From the NCBI GenBank assembly GCA_016185425.1, contig JACPNQ010000043.1, positions 248,001 to 312,000 of the forward strand: DNA of 64,000 nt, read 5' to 3'. Each line of letters starts with the position of its first letter. Position 1 is the stretch's first letter. The notes under the pieces were generated by a model. It was not told the origin of the DNA. It searched no databases and was given only the letters and a program-made list of their open reading frames with translations. The DNA comes from Acidobacteriota bacterium. Its GTDB lineage: Bacteria; Acidobacteriota; Terriglobia; Bryobacterales; Bryobacteraceae. A program made the translations under genes and the position numbers. Positions 9,432 through 16,605 of the stretch are shown one piece after another.

Positions 9432-11264
9432 TCAGTAATTGAACGTGAAATCGAGTTTGTTGAGCAGTGCCCACTGCAGGTCGCTCAACCACTGGGCGCG
9501 CGGTCCGGAGCGGTAACGTAATACCGCTGCCAGTTCGTCGTCCGAGGGCCAGCGCGTAAGCGTGGCGATGTACATCTTGCGGATCGCTTCCTCGTCGGAG
9601 ATCGGCATGGCATCGATGCGCAGAACCTGGTTGCGGCTACTGATGGCGGCGGAGGTGGTGCCCATCGAACGCTGCACCACCTGCGCCTCATTCATGCTGA
9701 AAAGGAGGCCGAGGATGGTTGGCTCTTCGCTGCGATCGATAGTGGTCCAGTTGCCGCGGCCCGCTTGATTCAAAAAGTCGATGACACGGCCGTCGGTGGA
9801 AGGTTCCGCGGCGTCCGGGAGCTGATTGGCGTATTGCAGGGCGCGGGCCAGGCCGGCGACGGTCATCGGCTGTTCCGTGCGAGTGGCGGTGACGAGTGCG
9901 TCGTAGAGCTGTTCGGCCGAAAGCCGGCGCGCTTCAAACTTGGCAAAGTAACGGATGTAGGCCGGCTGCCACTGTCCCTCGTACCGGCTACTGAGCTGGT
10001 AGGCGTCGCTCGAAACGATTTGGCGGATGAGCGGCTTCAACTGGTAGTTATTGCGAATGAAGAAATCAGCGAGGTCTTCGAGCAGCTCCGGCTGCGAATT
10101 CTGCGAGGGGAAGCCTTCGGGCGGTGCGGTTTTTCCGTCGGTACGCGTAAAGTCCCAGCCCTCCGGCGGGTCGACGATGCCGTGGCCGAAGAAGTTGGCC
10201 CAGAGATGATTCACGGTGGCGCGGGCGAACTGCTTGTCGGCAGTGATGATGCGGCCGAGATCCTGGCGCCAGTACTCGGTGGTCGGCCGGGCCTGGTTGA
10301 GGACGAATTCGGGATTGACAACGGCATTCGTGCGCGCGGGGCGATTGCCGGGATTCGTTGGATTTACTGAACCGGAGTAGCTGCCGTAATCGCGGTCGAT
10401 GAGGACAATGCGGGGCCGGAAACCGATGACGTCGTCGCTCCAACGGATGTAGTACATGCGCGAGAGGAAGGCGCTGGTTTGCCAGAACTGCTGGCGGGTA
10501 CGGCGCGACAGCCAGACGTTGATTTTTTCCAGGTGCGCGCGGCCGTTGTGGCAGGAGACGCACTCGGTTTTGAAGCCCAGGAACGTCGTTGTGATCTTGT
10601 CGGTGATGTCGTCCCAGGAATCCTGAATGGGACCGTTCACATCCATCCAGCGGGCAAAGAACTGGGTGCCAGGCTGGGTATCGACTTCGCCGCCGGCGCT
10701 CAGAAGGTCTCGGACGAATTGATCATAGGGACGGTCGGTTTGGACGAAGCTTCGGACAAATTCATAGAAGGTGTTCCGAGCCGGGACGCTGATGGATTCG
10801 TGGTTGCGAGAGACGCGGAATCGATTGAGGAAGAAGAGCGTGAGTTGATCGCTATAGGCGTCGGAATCAAGCAAAGAGTCGATCAACTTCGCCCGTTTAC
10901 CGGCGTCGGTATCTGCGAGGAAGGCTTCGGCGGCTTCAGGCGTGGGGATGCGGCCGGTAAGATCGAGGGTGACGCGGCGAAGGAATTCGGCGTCCGTGGC
11001 GGGCGCGGCGGGCGCAACGTTATCCGCCGCCATTTTGGCGAAGAGTCGCTGGTCAATGAAATTCGAACGGGCCTCGGCTGCGCGCCGGCCTGCGGCGGAG
11101 TTGCGCTGGACCGAGCGCCGGTGCGTTTCGTAGGCGCGGTCGAGCTCCAGGCTTTCCGCCATCTCGGTGCGCAAAGCCGATGGATAGCGCGGACATCCGG
11201 GGTCGCCTGCGACAAGCACGACCGGACACAGTAGAGCCACAATTCCCCGTCGAATACGACTCAT
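9432..11264 (-). CDS. DUF1549/DUF1553 domain protein (planctomycete-cytochrome type, short form)
   Basis: The 610-aa protein has an N-terminal export-like segment. The DUF1549 signature FLRRVTLDLTGRIPTPEAAEAF is followed by a CVSCHN motif (CxxCH, a potential covalent haem site) and a DUF1553 C-terminal half containing VNHLWANFFGHGIVDP and EGWDFTRTDGKTAPPEGFPS. Unlike the other two family members in this window it lacks a separate N-terminal PSCyt1-like cytochrome domain. It heads the operon that runs to the left edge. The family is of unknown function and often sits in carbohydrate-use contexts. Confidence 0.88.
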   Translation of the reverse strand: MSRIRRGIVALLCPVVLVAGDPGCPRYPSALRTEMAESLELDRAYETHRRSVQRNSAAGRRAAEARSNFIDQRLFAKMAADNVAPAAPATDAEFLRRVTLDLTGRIPTPEAAEAFLADTDAGKRAKLIDSLLDSDAYSDQLTLFFLNRFRVSRNHESISVPARNTFYEFVRSFVQTDRPYDQFVRDLLSAGGEVDTQPGTQFFARWMDVNGPIQDSWDDITDKITTTFLGFKTECVSCHNGRAHLEKINVWLSRRTRQQFWQTSAFLSRMYYIRWSDDVIGFRPRIVLIDRDYGSYSGSVNPTNPGNRPARTNAVVNPEFVLNQARPTTEYWRQDLGRIITADKQFARATVNHLWANFFGHGIVDPPEGWDFTRTDGKTAPPEGFPSQNSQPELLEDLADFFIRNNYQLKPLIRQIVSSDAYQLSSRYEGQWQPAYIRYFAKFEARRLSAEQLYDALVTATRTEQPMTVAGLARALQYANQLPDAAEPSTDGRVIDFLNQAGRGNWTTIDRSEEPTILGLLFSMNEAQVVQRSMGTTSAAISSRNQVLRIDAMPISDEEAIRKMYIATLTRWPSDDELAAVLRYRSGPRAQWLSDLQWALLNKLDFTFNY

Positions 11265-11293
11265 GTAAATTGAGTCCAGTTTACACGATTCAC

Positions 11294-11908
11294 CTAAATA
11301 GTGGAAATCCGGATAGCACCTAGAAGTGCTTCAGGAAGTTCGTAGGGACTGCCGAGCTTTAGCACGGGAAAGCCCGCGGCCCGGCCGGCCGCAGCACCCG
11401 GTTCGGAGTCTTCGACGACGAGCGGCCGGCTGACTCCCATGCGTTCGGCTGCAAGCAAATAGGGCTCGGGATGCGGCTTCCGGTTCTGCACGTCTTCGCC
11501 GGTGACAATAGTTTCAAAACAATCGTGAATGCCGGCGCGTTCAAGAACGGGTTCGACTTCGGCACGGCCCGATGAGGAGACCACCGCAAGTTTAAGGCCC
11601 TCCAATTGGCGGAGCATCAGGCGGGTCGGTTCCGGGATCGGTGGATTGGCGTACGCCTTTTCGCGGAAGAGAGCCTTCTTTTTTGGGTAATACTGCCAGA
11701 GATCTTCGACATCGTGCGGCGGTGTCTTCTGGCGGGCCAGGACTTCCAGCATTGCCCGATCTGTGATGCCGATGCAGTAGGCACAGTAGGACTCCCACGT
11801 CAGAGGGATGCCGAGAGGTTGGAGGATGGCGGTCCAGCACTCGAAGTGGACCCCTTCGCTATCGGCGAGTACGCCGTCGAAATCAAAAAGAATGGAATCG
11901 AACTGCAT
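11294..11908 (-). CDS. HAD-superfamily hydrolase, beta-phosphoglucomutase/phosphatase-like
   Basis: The 204-aa protein has all the HAD motifs. Motif I is DFDGVLADSE near the N-terminus, motif II is SSSGRAEV, the motif III lysine lies in NRKPHPEPYLL, and motif IV is VVEDSEPG. A helical cap lies between motifs I and II. Such enzymes are cytoplasmic, Mg-dependent phosphatases or phosphomutases acting on small sugar phosphates; the substrate cannot be read. I placed the start at the ATG at 11908 because the family begins just before motif I. A GTG at 11938 would add ten residues and sits inside the terminator hairpin of the upstream gene. Confidence 0.88.
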   Translation of the reverse strand: MQFDSILFDFDGVLADSEGVHFECWTAILQPLGIPLTWESYCAYCIGITDRAMLEVLARQKTPPHDVEDLWQYYPKKKALFREKAYANPPIPEPTRLMLRQLEGLKLAVVSSSGRAEVEPVLERAGIHDCFETIVTGEDVQNRKPHPEPYLLAAERMGVSRPLVVEDSEPGAAAGRAAGFPVLKLGSPYELPEALLGAIRISTI

Positions 11909-11937
11909 GTGTGAAATTTCAGGGTACCGAATAAACA

Positions 11938-11969
11938 CGAAGGCCGGAGATGGGTGTCTCCGGCCTTCG
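11938..11969 (-). terminator. Perfect 13-bp hairpin, probable terminator
   Basis: CGAAGGCCGGAGA and its exact reverse complement flank a 6-nt loop. The hairpin lies 25 nt downstream of the stop of the 188-aa gene (minus strand) and just before the HAD gene. On the minus strand it is followed by TGTTTATT, a short T-rich run. It fits an intrinsic terminator separating the two genes. Confidence 0.7.
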
Positions 11970-11993
11970 TTGCGATGCGCTGTTTAATTCAGA

Positions 11994-12560
11994 TCAGGCA
12001 GCGGCTCCGCCAAGGCGAATCTCGCGGAGCGAGAATTCGAAGCCCTGGAGGGCATTGATAAGTTGCGTGGCATCGACGGGCTTAACGCCGAGCCAGTGGA
12101 ACATGAGGCTGAACTGGGCCTGCCACAAGAGCTTGCGGAGGGACCATTCGAGGCGCAGCAACTGCTCGATATCGGCGGACCGATCCTCGGAAGCATGGAC
12201 GACGGCGAGACGCACGCCTTGCGACAGGCGGGCGAAATCGGCGGCAATCAGCGCCAGATACTGACGGAATAGATGACGCCGCTCCGCGCGGAACGCGGCG
12301 CGACGGCATTCGGAGCCTACCGTGGACTGCATCCAGAACTCTTCTTCCTCCGAAGAGAGCAAGCGGCGCATTGGCAGATAGCGGAACGAAGAAAAGTCCT
12401 CGAACCATTCATCGGACCAGGCCTCCCGCCCGTTTTCGGGTGAGCCGGACAGGGCAGAGGCCTCCTCGCGGAGCATCCGGTTCCGCTGCAAAAGCTTTAC
12501 AAAAAGTACAACGAATACAATACTGCTGGACAAACCAACGATGACTGGGAATGCCGTCAT
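11994..12560 (-). CDS. Unrecognised single-pass membrane protein (188 aa)
   Basis: One N-terminal membrane helix (IVGLSSSIVFVVLFVKLL, about residues 7-24) is followed by a charged, mostly helical soluble region containing SSEEEEFWMQS and many Arg and Trp residues. No family is recognised. The ATG at 12560 has a good ribosome binding site (GGGAGG, with a spacing of about 11 nt). A strong hairpin follows the stop. It lies in line with, but about 195 nt from, the 7-helix membrane protein upstream and may be transcribed alone. Confidence 0.7.
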   Translation of the reverse strand: MTAFPVIVGLSSSIVFVVLFVKLLQRNRMLREEASALSGSPENGREAWSDEWFEDFSSFRYLPMRRLLSSEEEEFWMQSTVGSECRRAAFRAERRHLFRQYLALIAADFARLSQGVRLAVVHASEDRSADIEQLLRLEWSLRKLLWQAQFSLMFHWLGVKPVDATQLINALQGFEFSLREIRLGGAAA

Positions 12561-12634
12561 TTTTGCAAGAGACCTCCCGCCTGTCTCCTATGTCTGTCGC
12601 CCTCCACGCAACGGGGAATGGCACAAATCGTAAT

Positions 12635-12650
12635 CGGGTTCGGCAACCCG
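12635..12650. other. Small inverted repeat in the 5' leader of the 188-aa gene
   Basis: CGGGTT-CGGC-AACCCG forms a 6-bp stem with a tetraloop about 75-90 nt upstream of the start of the membrane-protein gene. The leader is about 190 nt long, and no known riboswitch class is recognised in it. This may be a simple leader hairpin. Confidence 0.3.
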
Positions 12651-12755
12651 CGGCAGGCTATGCATACAAGGCTATCGAGATTCGGTGCGCCTTGCAACAG
12701 AATTTTACAGTTAAGAAGGCCAAAAGCGGGAGAAAAAATCCCTGTTCCGCTTATC

Positions 12756-13529
12756 CTATTCCTTGGATCGGGAGAGCGTATTGTTCAGAGATTCTAGCCG
12801 GCCTAGTAAATCACTGGGAGAAGTCCTAGGGGCCGGCACCATTGCAGGGAGAGTTTCTCCGTCGGCGCGAAGAAGAAAGAGCCAGGAAAGTAGCGCGCCG
12901 AGAGTGAGGACGGAAAGCACGAGATTCGCGGTCCTGATAAAGCTGGGAGGAGACGTATTGAGGAAGTAATGAACGCCCGTAGTAACGATGAAATAGAAGA
13001 AAAAGAGGAAGCTGTGCCGCATGGTATTCGGCGGTAGCGGCACGGGCATCCAGAGCAAGAAACCCGCGATGAGGAGCATGTAGATCGTCAGCGCACTGGT
13101 AATGGTCCGGAAAATGACGGAGTAACGGACGATCATTGACGATCCGCTCCAGCCGTTGCTCAGGTCGCCGCCAATGGACGCGAGGGCGAAAGTAAAGGCG
13201 ATGAGCATGGAAAGCAGAAGAAAACGCTGGCCGAAGCGGGCGATGCCGGGGAAACGGACAAAGACTTTGCGGAAGACTTCCACGACCATCATGACGTACA
13301 GCACCCACATTGGGGGCTGCGCGATCATGTATATCATCGTCGTGGGCTTGCGCGCTCCGCCGGCCAATTGCGTTGCCGCCAGAGCGCAGCCTTCCATCAA
13401 GAGACAAATCCAGAAAAACAGGTAGGATCGCCACAGGTTTCGGCGGTAGAGCACCCAGGCAACCAGGAAGTAGACCGGAATGCTCAGGATCGAAATTGCC
13501 GACCGAAGTTCTGCCAAGCCAGGCACCAT
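12756..13529 (-). CDS. Unrecognised multi-pass membrane protein (about 7 helices, 257 aa)
   Basis: Hydrophobic segments repeat along the protein, for example ISILSIPVYFLVAWVLY, YLFFWICLLMEGCAL, MWVLYVMMVVEVF, FLLLSMLIAFTFAL, ALTIYMLLIAGFLLW, HSFLFFFYFIVTTGVHY and NLVLSVLTLGALLSWLFLL. A short cytoplasmic tail ends in LGRLESLNNTLSRSKE. The arrangement suggests seven helices and resembles uncharacterised integral membrane proteins common in Acidobacteriota. No catalytic motif is seen. A 15-bp palindrome lies just upstream of the ATG. Confidence 0.75.
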   Translation of the reverse strand: MVPGLAELRSAISILSIPVYFLVAWVLYRRNLWRSYLFFWICLLMEGCALAATQLAGGARKPTTMIYMIAQPPMWVLYVMMVVEVFRKVFVRFPGIARFGQRFLLLSMLIAFTFALASIGGDLSNGWSGSSMIVRYSVIFRTITSALTIYMLLIAGFLLWMPVPLPPNTMRHSFLFFFYFIVTTGVHYFLNTSPPSFIRTANLVLSVLTLGALLSWLFLLRADGETLPAMVPAPRTSPSDLLGRLESLNNTLSRSKE

Positions 13530-13538
13530 CCTTGTACC

Positions 13539-13553
13539 TTAGGAAATTCCTAA
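13539..13553. promoter_or_regulatory. 15-bp palindrome upstream of the 7-helix membrane gene
   Basis: TTAGGAA-A-TTCCTAA is a perfect inverted repeat located 10-24 nt before the ATG at 13529. On the minus strand a TATTAT sequence (13558-13553) partly overlaps it and could be a -10 element. It may be an operator or a hairpin controlling initiation; the binding protein is unknown. Confidence 0.4.
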
Positions 13554-13655
13554 TAATACCATTATGTCCCCCCTGGAATTGGAAAAACGGGAGAGGAGGT
13601 CGCGATGGCGCCCGGCTGCGATTCCGCCCCTGGAGAAAGGCGGAAAGGTTGTGCG

Positions 13656-13674
13656 CGCGGGAGCGAATCCCGCG
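13656..13674 (-). terminator. Hairpin downstream of the CWPCDD-repeat gene
   Basis: CGCGGGA-GCGAA-TCCCGCG forms a 7-bp perfect stem starting 14 nt after the stop of the repeat-protein gene (minus direction). A second stem (TTCCGCC/GGCGGAA, 13622-13645) follows. There is no clear T run, so the terminator call is tentative. Confidence 0.4.
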
Positions 13675-13687
13675 GGCGAATGGCGGA

Positions 13688-14305
13688 TTAAGCTTCCCTG
13701 GGAAGCCCGAGGACAGGGCGGGCGAATCGGAGGGGTATGGACGTCTTTACGCTAAATTGAGGCACGTCATCGCACGGCCAACAGTCAGGGACCGGGAGGA
13801 TTTTCGACGAGGCGAGGTTGAGCACATCGTCACAGGGCCAGCATTCGGGTACGGGAAGAATCTTGGAACTCGAGACGGTCCGAACGTCATCACACGGCCA
13901 GCACTCGGGAACCGGCAGGATTTTGGAACTGGCGACGGTGCGGACATCATCACATGGCCAGCACTCGGGAACCGGCAGGATTTTGGAACTCGCGACGGTG
14001 CGGACATCATCACATGGCCAGCATTCAGGCACTGGGAGAATCTTCGAGGAGGCGAGATTGAGAACGTCATCACAGGGCCAACAGTCCGGTACGGGCAGGA
14101 TTTTGGCGGAGGAGGCGGACACATTCAACACATCATCGCAGGGCCAGCATTCCGGCACCGGAAGGATTTTCAAAGGAACCGCCGAAACGCTGACTGCTGT
14201 GTCATCACAAAGCCAGCAGTCGGGTACCGGAAGGATCTGGGACGGGGCAACCTTGGCCCAGGCAATCGGAAGGAGAAAAACGGCGACCAATAACGACTTT
14301 TTCAT
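13688..14305 (-). CDS. Secreted tandem-repeat protein with eight CWPCDD units
   Basis: The 205-aa product starts with a clear Sec signal peptide (MKKSLLVAVFLLPIAWA) after an AGGA ribosome binding site. Eight units follow with consensus KILPVP(E/D)CWPCDDV and a variable linker (RTVASS, LNLASS or similar). The central units are exactly 20 residues long; the first two are 23 and 22. Unit 1 carries CWLCDD instead of CWPCDD. Each unit has one CxxC pair, one Trp and a DD acidic patch, giving 16 Cys in total. A 24-residue basic tail (PQFSVKT...LGLPREA) ends the protein. No family is recognised. Possible roles are a disulphide- or metal-binding extracellular repeat protein, or a multi-core precursor peptide. 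No maturation enzyme is visible nearby, so the second idea is weaker. Confidence 0.85.
   Translation of the reverse strand: MKKSLLVAVFLLPIAWAKVAPSQILPVPDCWLCDDTAVSVSAVPLKILPVPECWPCDDVLNVSASSAKILPVPDCWPCDDVLNLASSKILPVPECWPCDDVRTVASSKILPVPECWPCDDVRTVASSKILPVPECWPCDDVRTVSSSKILPVPECWPCDDVLNLASSKILPVPDCWPCDDVPQFSVKTSIPLRFARPVLGLPREA
13763..14239 (-). repeat. Coding 60-bp tandem repeat array (8 units)
   Basis: The DNA has a 60-bp period, visible as the recurring plus-strand word ATCACATGGCCAGCA and the following CCGG(C/A)AGGATTTTGGA. Units 4 and 5 are nearly identical in DNA, while the outer units have diverged. Reading frame and Cys/Trp/Pro positions are kept throughout, so the array evolves as protein and is not a CRISPR. 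Confidence 0.9.
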
Positions 14306-14658
14306 GACAACGTTCCTCACTCTTTGATGAAGTCAACCGGAAAAACCCAAGCCAGGTTCGGCCGGGAAAGATGGTTTGCCAAGTCGGCCGGGCTGCGCGG
14401 CGAAACGATTGGGGACAATCGCCACGGCTGGCGAGTCTCCTACTCAGGGCATTCCGTTTACGGTACGGATCTGTGGTGGAGCCAGTGCGGGTTACTGCCC
14501 GCCACAAAACGAGAATGCACGAGGTGCGCCGGTACTAGGAGTAACCCCCTAGACCTTTTCGGAAAACAGAACAACGTGATAGAGTCTTTGTCTCTTAACC
14601 AGTTGAAAAGAAATGGCTAAAAGGGAAAGATTTGCTGTAGAATTCTAATTAGAAACCG
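14306..14658. other. Intergenic region between divergent genes
   Basis: This 353-bp gap separates the repeat-protein gene (leftward) from the 152-aa gene (rightward). The right third is A/T-richer (TTGAAAAGAAATGG...AATTCTAATTAG) and probably holds promoters, but no convincing -35/-10 pair could be set. A 9-bp word CAGAACAAC at 14566-14574 matches one half of the 20-bp palindrome at 15988-16007. Confidence 0.5.
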
Positions 14659-15117
14659 ATGCGAACTGCACGTCCAAAAAGCCTGCTAGAGCGTACCGCG
14701 GACACCGACCTGTGGCGGCATACTCTTTCACAGATTCCGGTACTATCAGGCCGGCTAGTATATTTATCTACCTTGAGAAGCCCGGTTACCGGGCGTTATG
14801 AGCATCACGGGCTGGCTTTACTTTTCGGGGATGGAGAGGCGGACAAGGCAATTCGGTCCAGCCACCGCCGCGCCTTCCACGACTGGCTCGCGTTGAGTCT
14901 ACCGGACAAAATTTCCGATCTTGCGGAGTATCTCCGTACGACCGGCGAAGACCCCGCCCAGGTGCTCCGGCACTGGTCGAAGGCGGAGACATGGAGTTCT
15001 TTTCAACCCGTGGGTGCGTTACCTGCGGAGAAGTCTCTTTATATAAGCGACATGCGCGCTGCCATTAGGATCCTGACCATGCAGTTCGCCGTCGCCGAGC
15101 AGGGTCATAGCGCATAG
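14659..15117 (+). CDS. Unrecognised 152-aa protein, convergent with the XRE/S24-like regulator
   Basis: The product has no signal peptide or membrane helix. It contains several Trp/His-rich stretches (DLWRHTL, HHGLALLFGDGEAD, RAFHDWLAL) and a predicted helical C-terminal half. No family is recognised. Its 3' end overlaps the 3' end of the regulator gene on the other strand by 53 bp. A possible half-operator (CAGAACAAC) lies 85 nt upstream of its ATG, so it may belong to the same regulatory unit as that regulator. Coding status is supported by length and an A/T-rich upstream region, but not by homology. Confidence 0.6.
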   Translation: MRTARPKSLLERTADTDLWRHTLSQIPVLSGRLVYLSTLRSPVTGRYEHHGLALLFGDGEADKAIRSSHRRAFHDWLALSLPDKISDLAEYLRTTGEDPAQVLRHWSKAETWSSFQPVGALPAEKSLYISDMRAAIRILTMQFAVAEQGHSA

Positions 15118-15856
15118 CAACGCCGACCACCTGTCCTATTACATCGATTTCTTCTGGATACTTGTAGATTCGCGGCGAGCACATCGAAGCAGGATGTGGC
15201 TGTAGCACCAGGCGGTTCTCCTCCAGGTGGCACCATCCGCAGGCGAAGCCGTCGCGATGCTCAAAGAAATAAACGGGCCGTTCAAACTCGTTCGACCATC
15301 CGTTCATTACAATCCGCCGCTTCGACTCGTCGATGAGCACCAGCGAGGAAGGCTGTATCAAAGGGTACATCGACCAGTCTTCGCTGCCGATATATGCATA
15401 GCGATGCGCTTTCAAGTCCAATCCGTTCAACAGCATCAGGGGCAAACGACCCCACCGCTGGATCATGCGGCTCAGATAGGTCGTCTTTTCCAGATCGATG
15501 CCTGGGTCCAAACGGAGCGGGAGTTGCACTTCCCCCTGGTCCTGAACCTGGAAACCGACGACGTGGGTCTTCTCGATCTCGACCTGCGCCGAGTCGCCCG
15601 GCAACTGGGTCATGTCCACGCCGTACCACTGCAGCACTTCCACCAAATCCAGACGATAGATCGCGCACAGGCTGTACAGCCGGAAGATCGACGGCACAGT
15701 TCCTTTGTTTTCAATGTCGGACAGCCGGGAGAGGGCAACAGTGAATTCGTCGTTTTTTCTTCGCTCGGCGATTCGAAGACTGGCATCTTCGACATCCCGG
15801 TATCGGAGATTGAGCCTCTCCCGGGCGCGTTTCAGGCGTTGGCCTGGATCGTCCAT
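15065..15856 (-). CDS. XRE-type HTH regulator with S24/LexA-like C-terminal domain lacking the catalytic Lys
   Basis: The 263-aa protein has an N-terminal helix-turn-helix (GQRLKRARERLNLRYRDVEDAS ... SRLSDIENKGTVPSIFRLYSL, residues about 5-70). The C-terminal domain carries the S24-like signature SMYPLIQPSSLVLID. In LexA and CI this Ser is the nucleophile and a Lys follows in a VKRL-like segment. Here the equivalent stretch reads ACGWCHLEEN, without a Lys, so self-cleavage is unlikely. The start at 15856 is preceded by GGGAGAG. The divergent ubiX gene has a perfect palindrome just before its start, a plausible binding site for this regulator (inference). Confidence 0.8.
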   Translation of the reverse strand: MDDPGQRLKRARERLNLRYRDVEDASLRIAERRKNDEFTVALSRLSDIENKGTVPSIFRLYSLCAIYRLDLVEVLQWYGVDMTQLPGDSAQVEIEKTHVVGFQVQDQGEVQLPLRLDPGIDLEKTTYLSRMIQRWGRLPLMLLNGLDLKAHRYAYIGSEDWSMYPLIQPSSLVLIDESKRRIVMNGWSNEFERPVYFFEHRDGFACGWCHLEENRLVLQPHPASMCSPRIYKYPEEIDVIGQVVGVAMRYDPARRRRTAWSGS

Positions 15857-15987
15857 GATATGATGCTCTCCCGGAAGTCTACCCGCAATCTGTGTTTCGC
15901 CGCGAGTCTAAACCAGTCACACTCATGAAAGCAGTACCACGAGTGTAACACGAAATGCGGCGAAGAGACGACGAATAAGAGGAGAAT

Positions 15988-16007
15988 TTGTTCTGAATTC
16001 AGAACAA
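15988..16007. promoter_or_regulatory. Perfect 20-bp palindrome upstream of ubiX (probable operator)
   Basis: TTGTTCTGAATTCAGAACAA is its own reverse complement. It ends 13 nt before the ubiX ATG (16021) and lies in the 164-bp gap shared with the divergent XRE/S24-like regulator gene. Its GTTC...GAAC arms are typical of sites bound by dimeric HTH proteins. Binding by the neighbouring regulator is inferred from proximity only. Confidence 0.65.
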
Positions 16008-16020
16008 CAGGTTGAGCAAC

Positions 16021-16605
16021 ATGGAAAAATTGAGGGTCGTGGTCGGGGTGACGGGTGCCTCGGGGTCCATATTGGGGTGGCGATTACTCGAAAAGCTACG
16101 GAATGTGTCTCGCGTGGAGACTCATCTGGTCCTGAGCCGTTCCGCGGAACGGACCGCCTGGCTTGAGATCGGTAAGAAGGCGTCGGAGTTTCGGGAGCTA
16201 GCCAACGTCTCTTACCCCCAGGAAGACATCGGTGCCCGCCTTGCCTCCGGCAGCTTCGTCACTCACGCTATGGTGGTTGCTCCGTGCTCCATACACTCCA
16301 TGTCGGCAATCGCGCACGGAATTACAGACAATCTGATCACCCGTGCCGCTGACGTAACATTGAAAGAACGGCGGCGGCTCATCCTGATGGTCCGGGAGAT
16401 GCCGTTCCATTTGGGCCACCTGCGGACCATGGTGCAGCTAGCGGAGATGGGCGCGATTGTCGCGCCGCCCGTGCCAGGCTTTTACCACAAGCCGCAGACG
16501 GTGCTCGACATCATCGATCACTGCGTGGATCGCGTAATGGACCTGCTGGGTCTGCCCGCCGAAGATGCGAAGCGTTGGGACGGAACGCGAAAGGACGAGG
16601 AATGA
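16021..16605 (+). CDS. ubiX: Flavin prenyltransferase UbiX/Pad1
   Basis: The 194-aa protein matches the UbiX family in length and motifs. These are the N-terminal VVVGVTGASGSILGWRLL (flavin-binding), SRSAERTAWLE, the PCSIHSMSAIAHGITDNLITRAADV core, and the C-terminal MVREMPFHLGHLRTM and VPGFYHKPQTVLDI. UbiX prenylates FMN to make the prFMN cofactor of UbiD-type decarboxylases. No ubiD is in the window. I chose the ATG at 16021; a TTG three codons earlier is possible. The gene overlaps pheA by ATGA, so the two form an operon. Confidence 0.93.
   Translation: MEKLRVVVGVTGASGSILGWRLLEKLRNVSRVETHLVLSRSAERTAWLEIGKKASEFRELANVSYPQEDIGARLASGSFVTHAMVVAPCSIHSMSAIAHGITDNLITRAADVTLKERRRLILMVREMPFHLGHLRTMVQLAEMGAIVAPPVPGFYHKPQTVLDIIDHCVDRVMDLLGLPAEDAKRWDGTRKDEE

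Noticed and set aside
13763..14239. 60-bp repeats as a CRISPR array
   Set aside because: There are no unique spacers, the units are contiguous and coding, and no cas gene is near.
13310..14293. Repetitive plus-strand frame over the CWPCDD repeats
   Set aside because: The minus-strand frame has a signal peptide, a ribosome binding site and preserved Cys/Trp motifs; the other strand only mirrors the 60-bp period.
14324..14620. 98-codon plus-strand frame in the gap before the 152-aa gene
   Set aside because: It begins within the upstream leader of the divergent repeat gene, has no ribosome binding site and no recognisable protein features.
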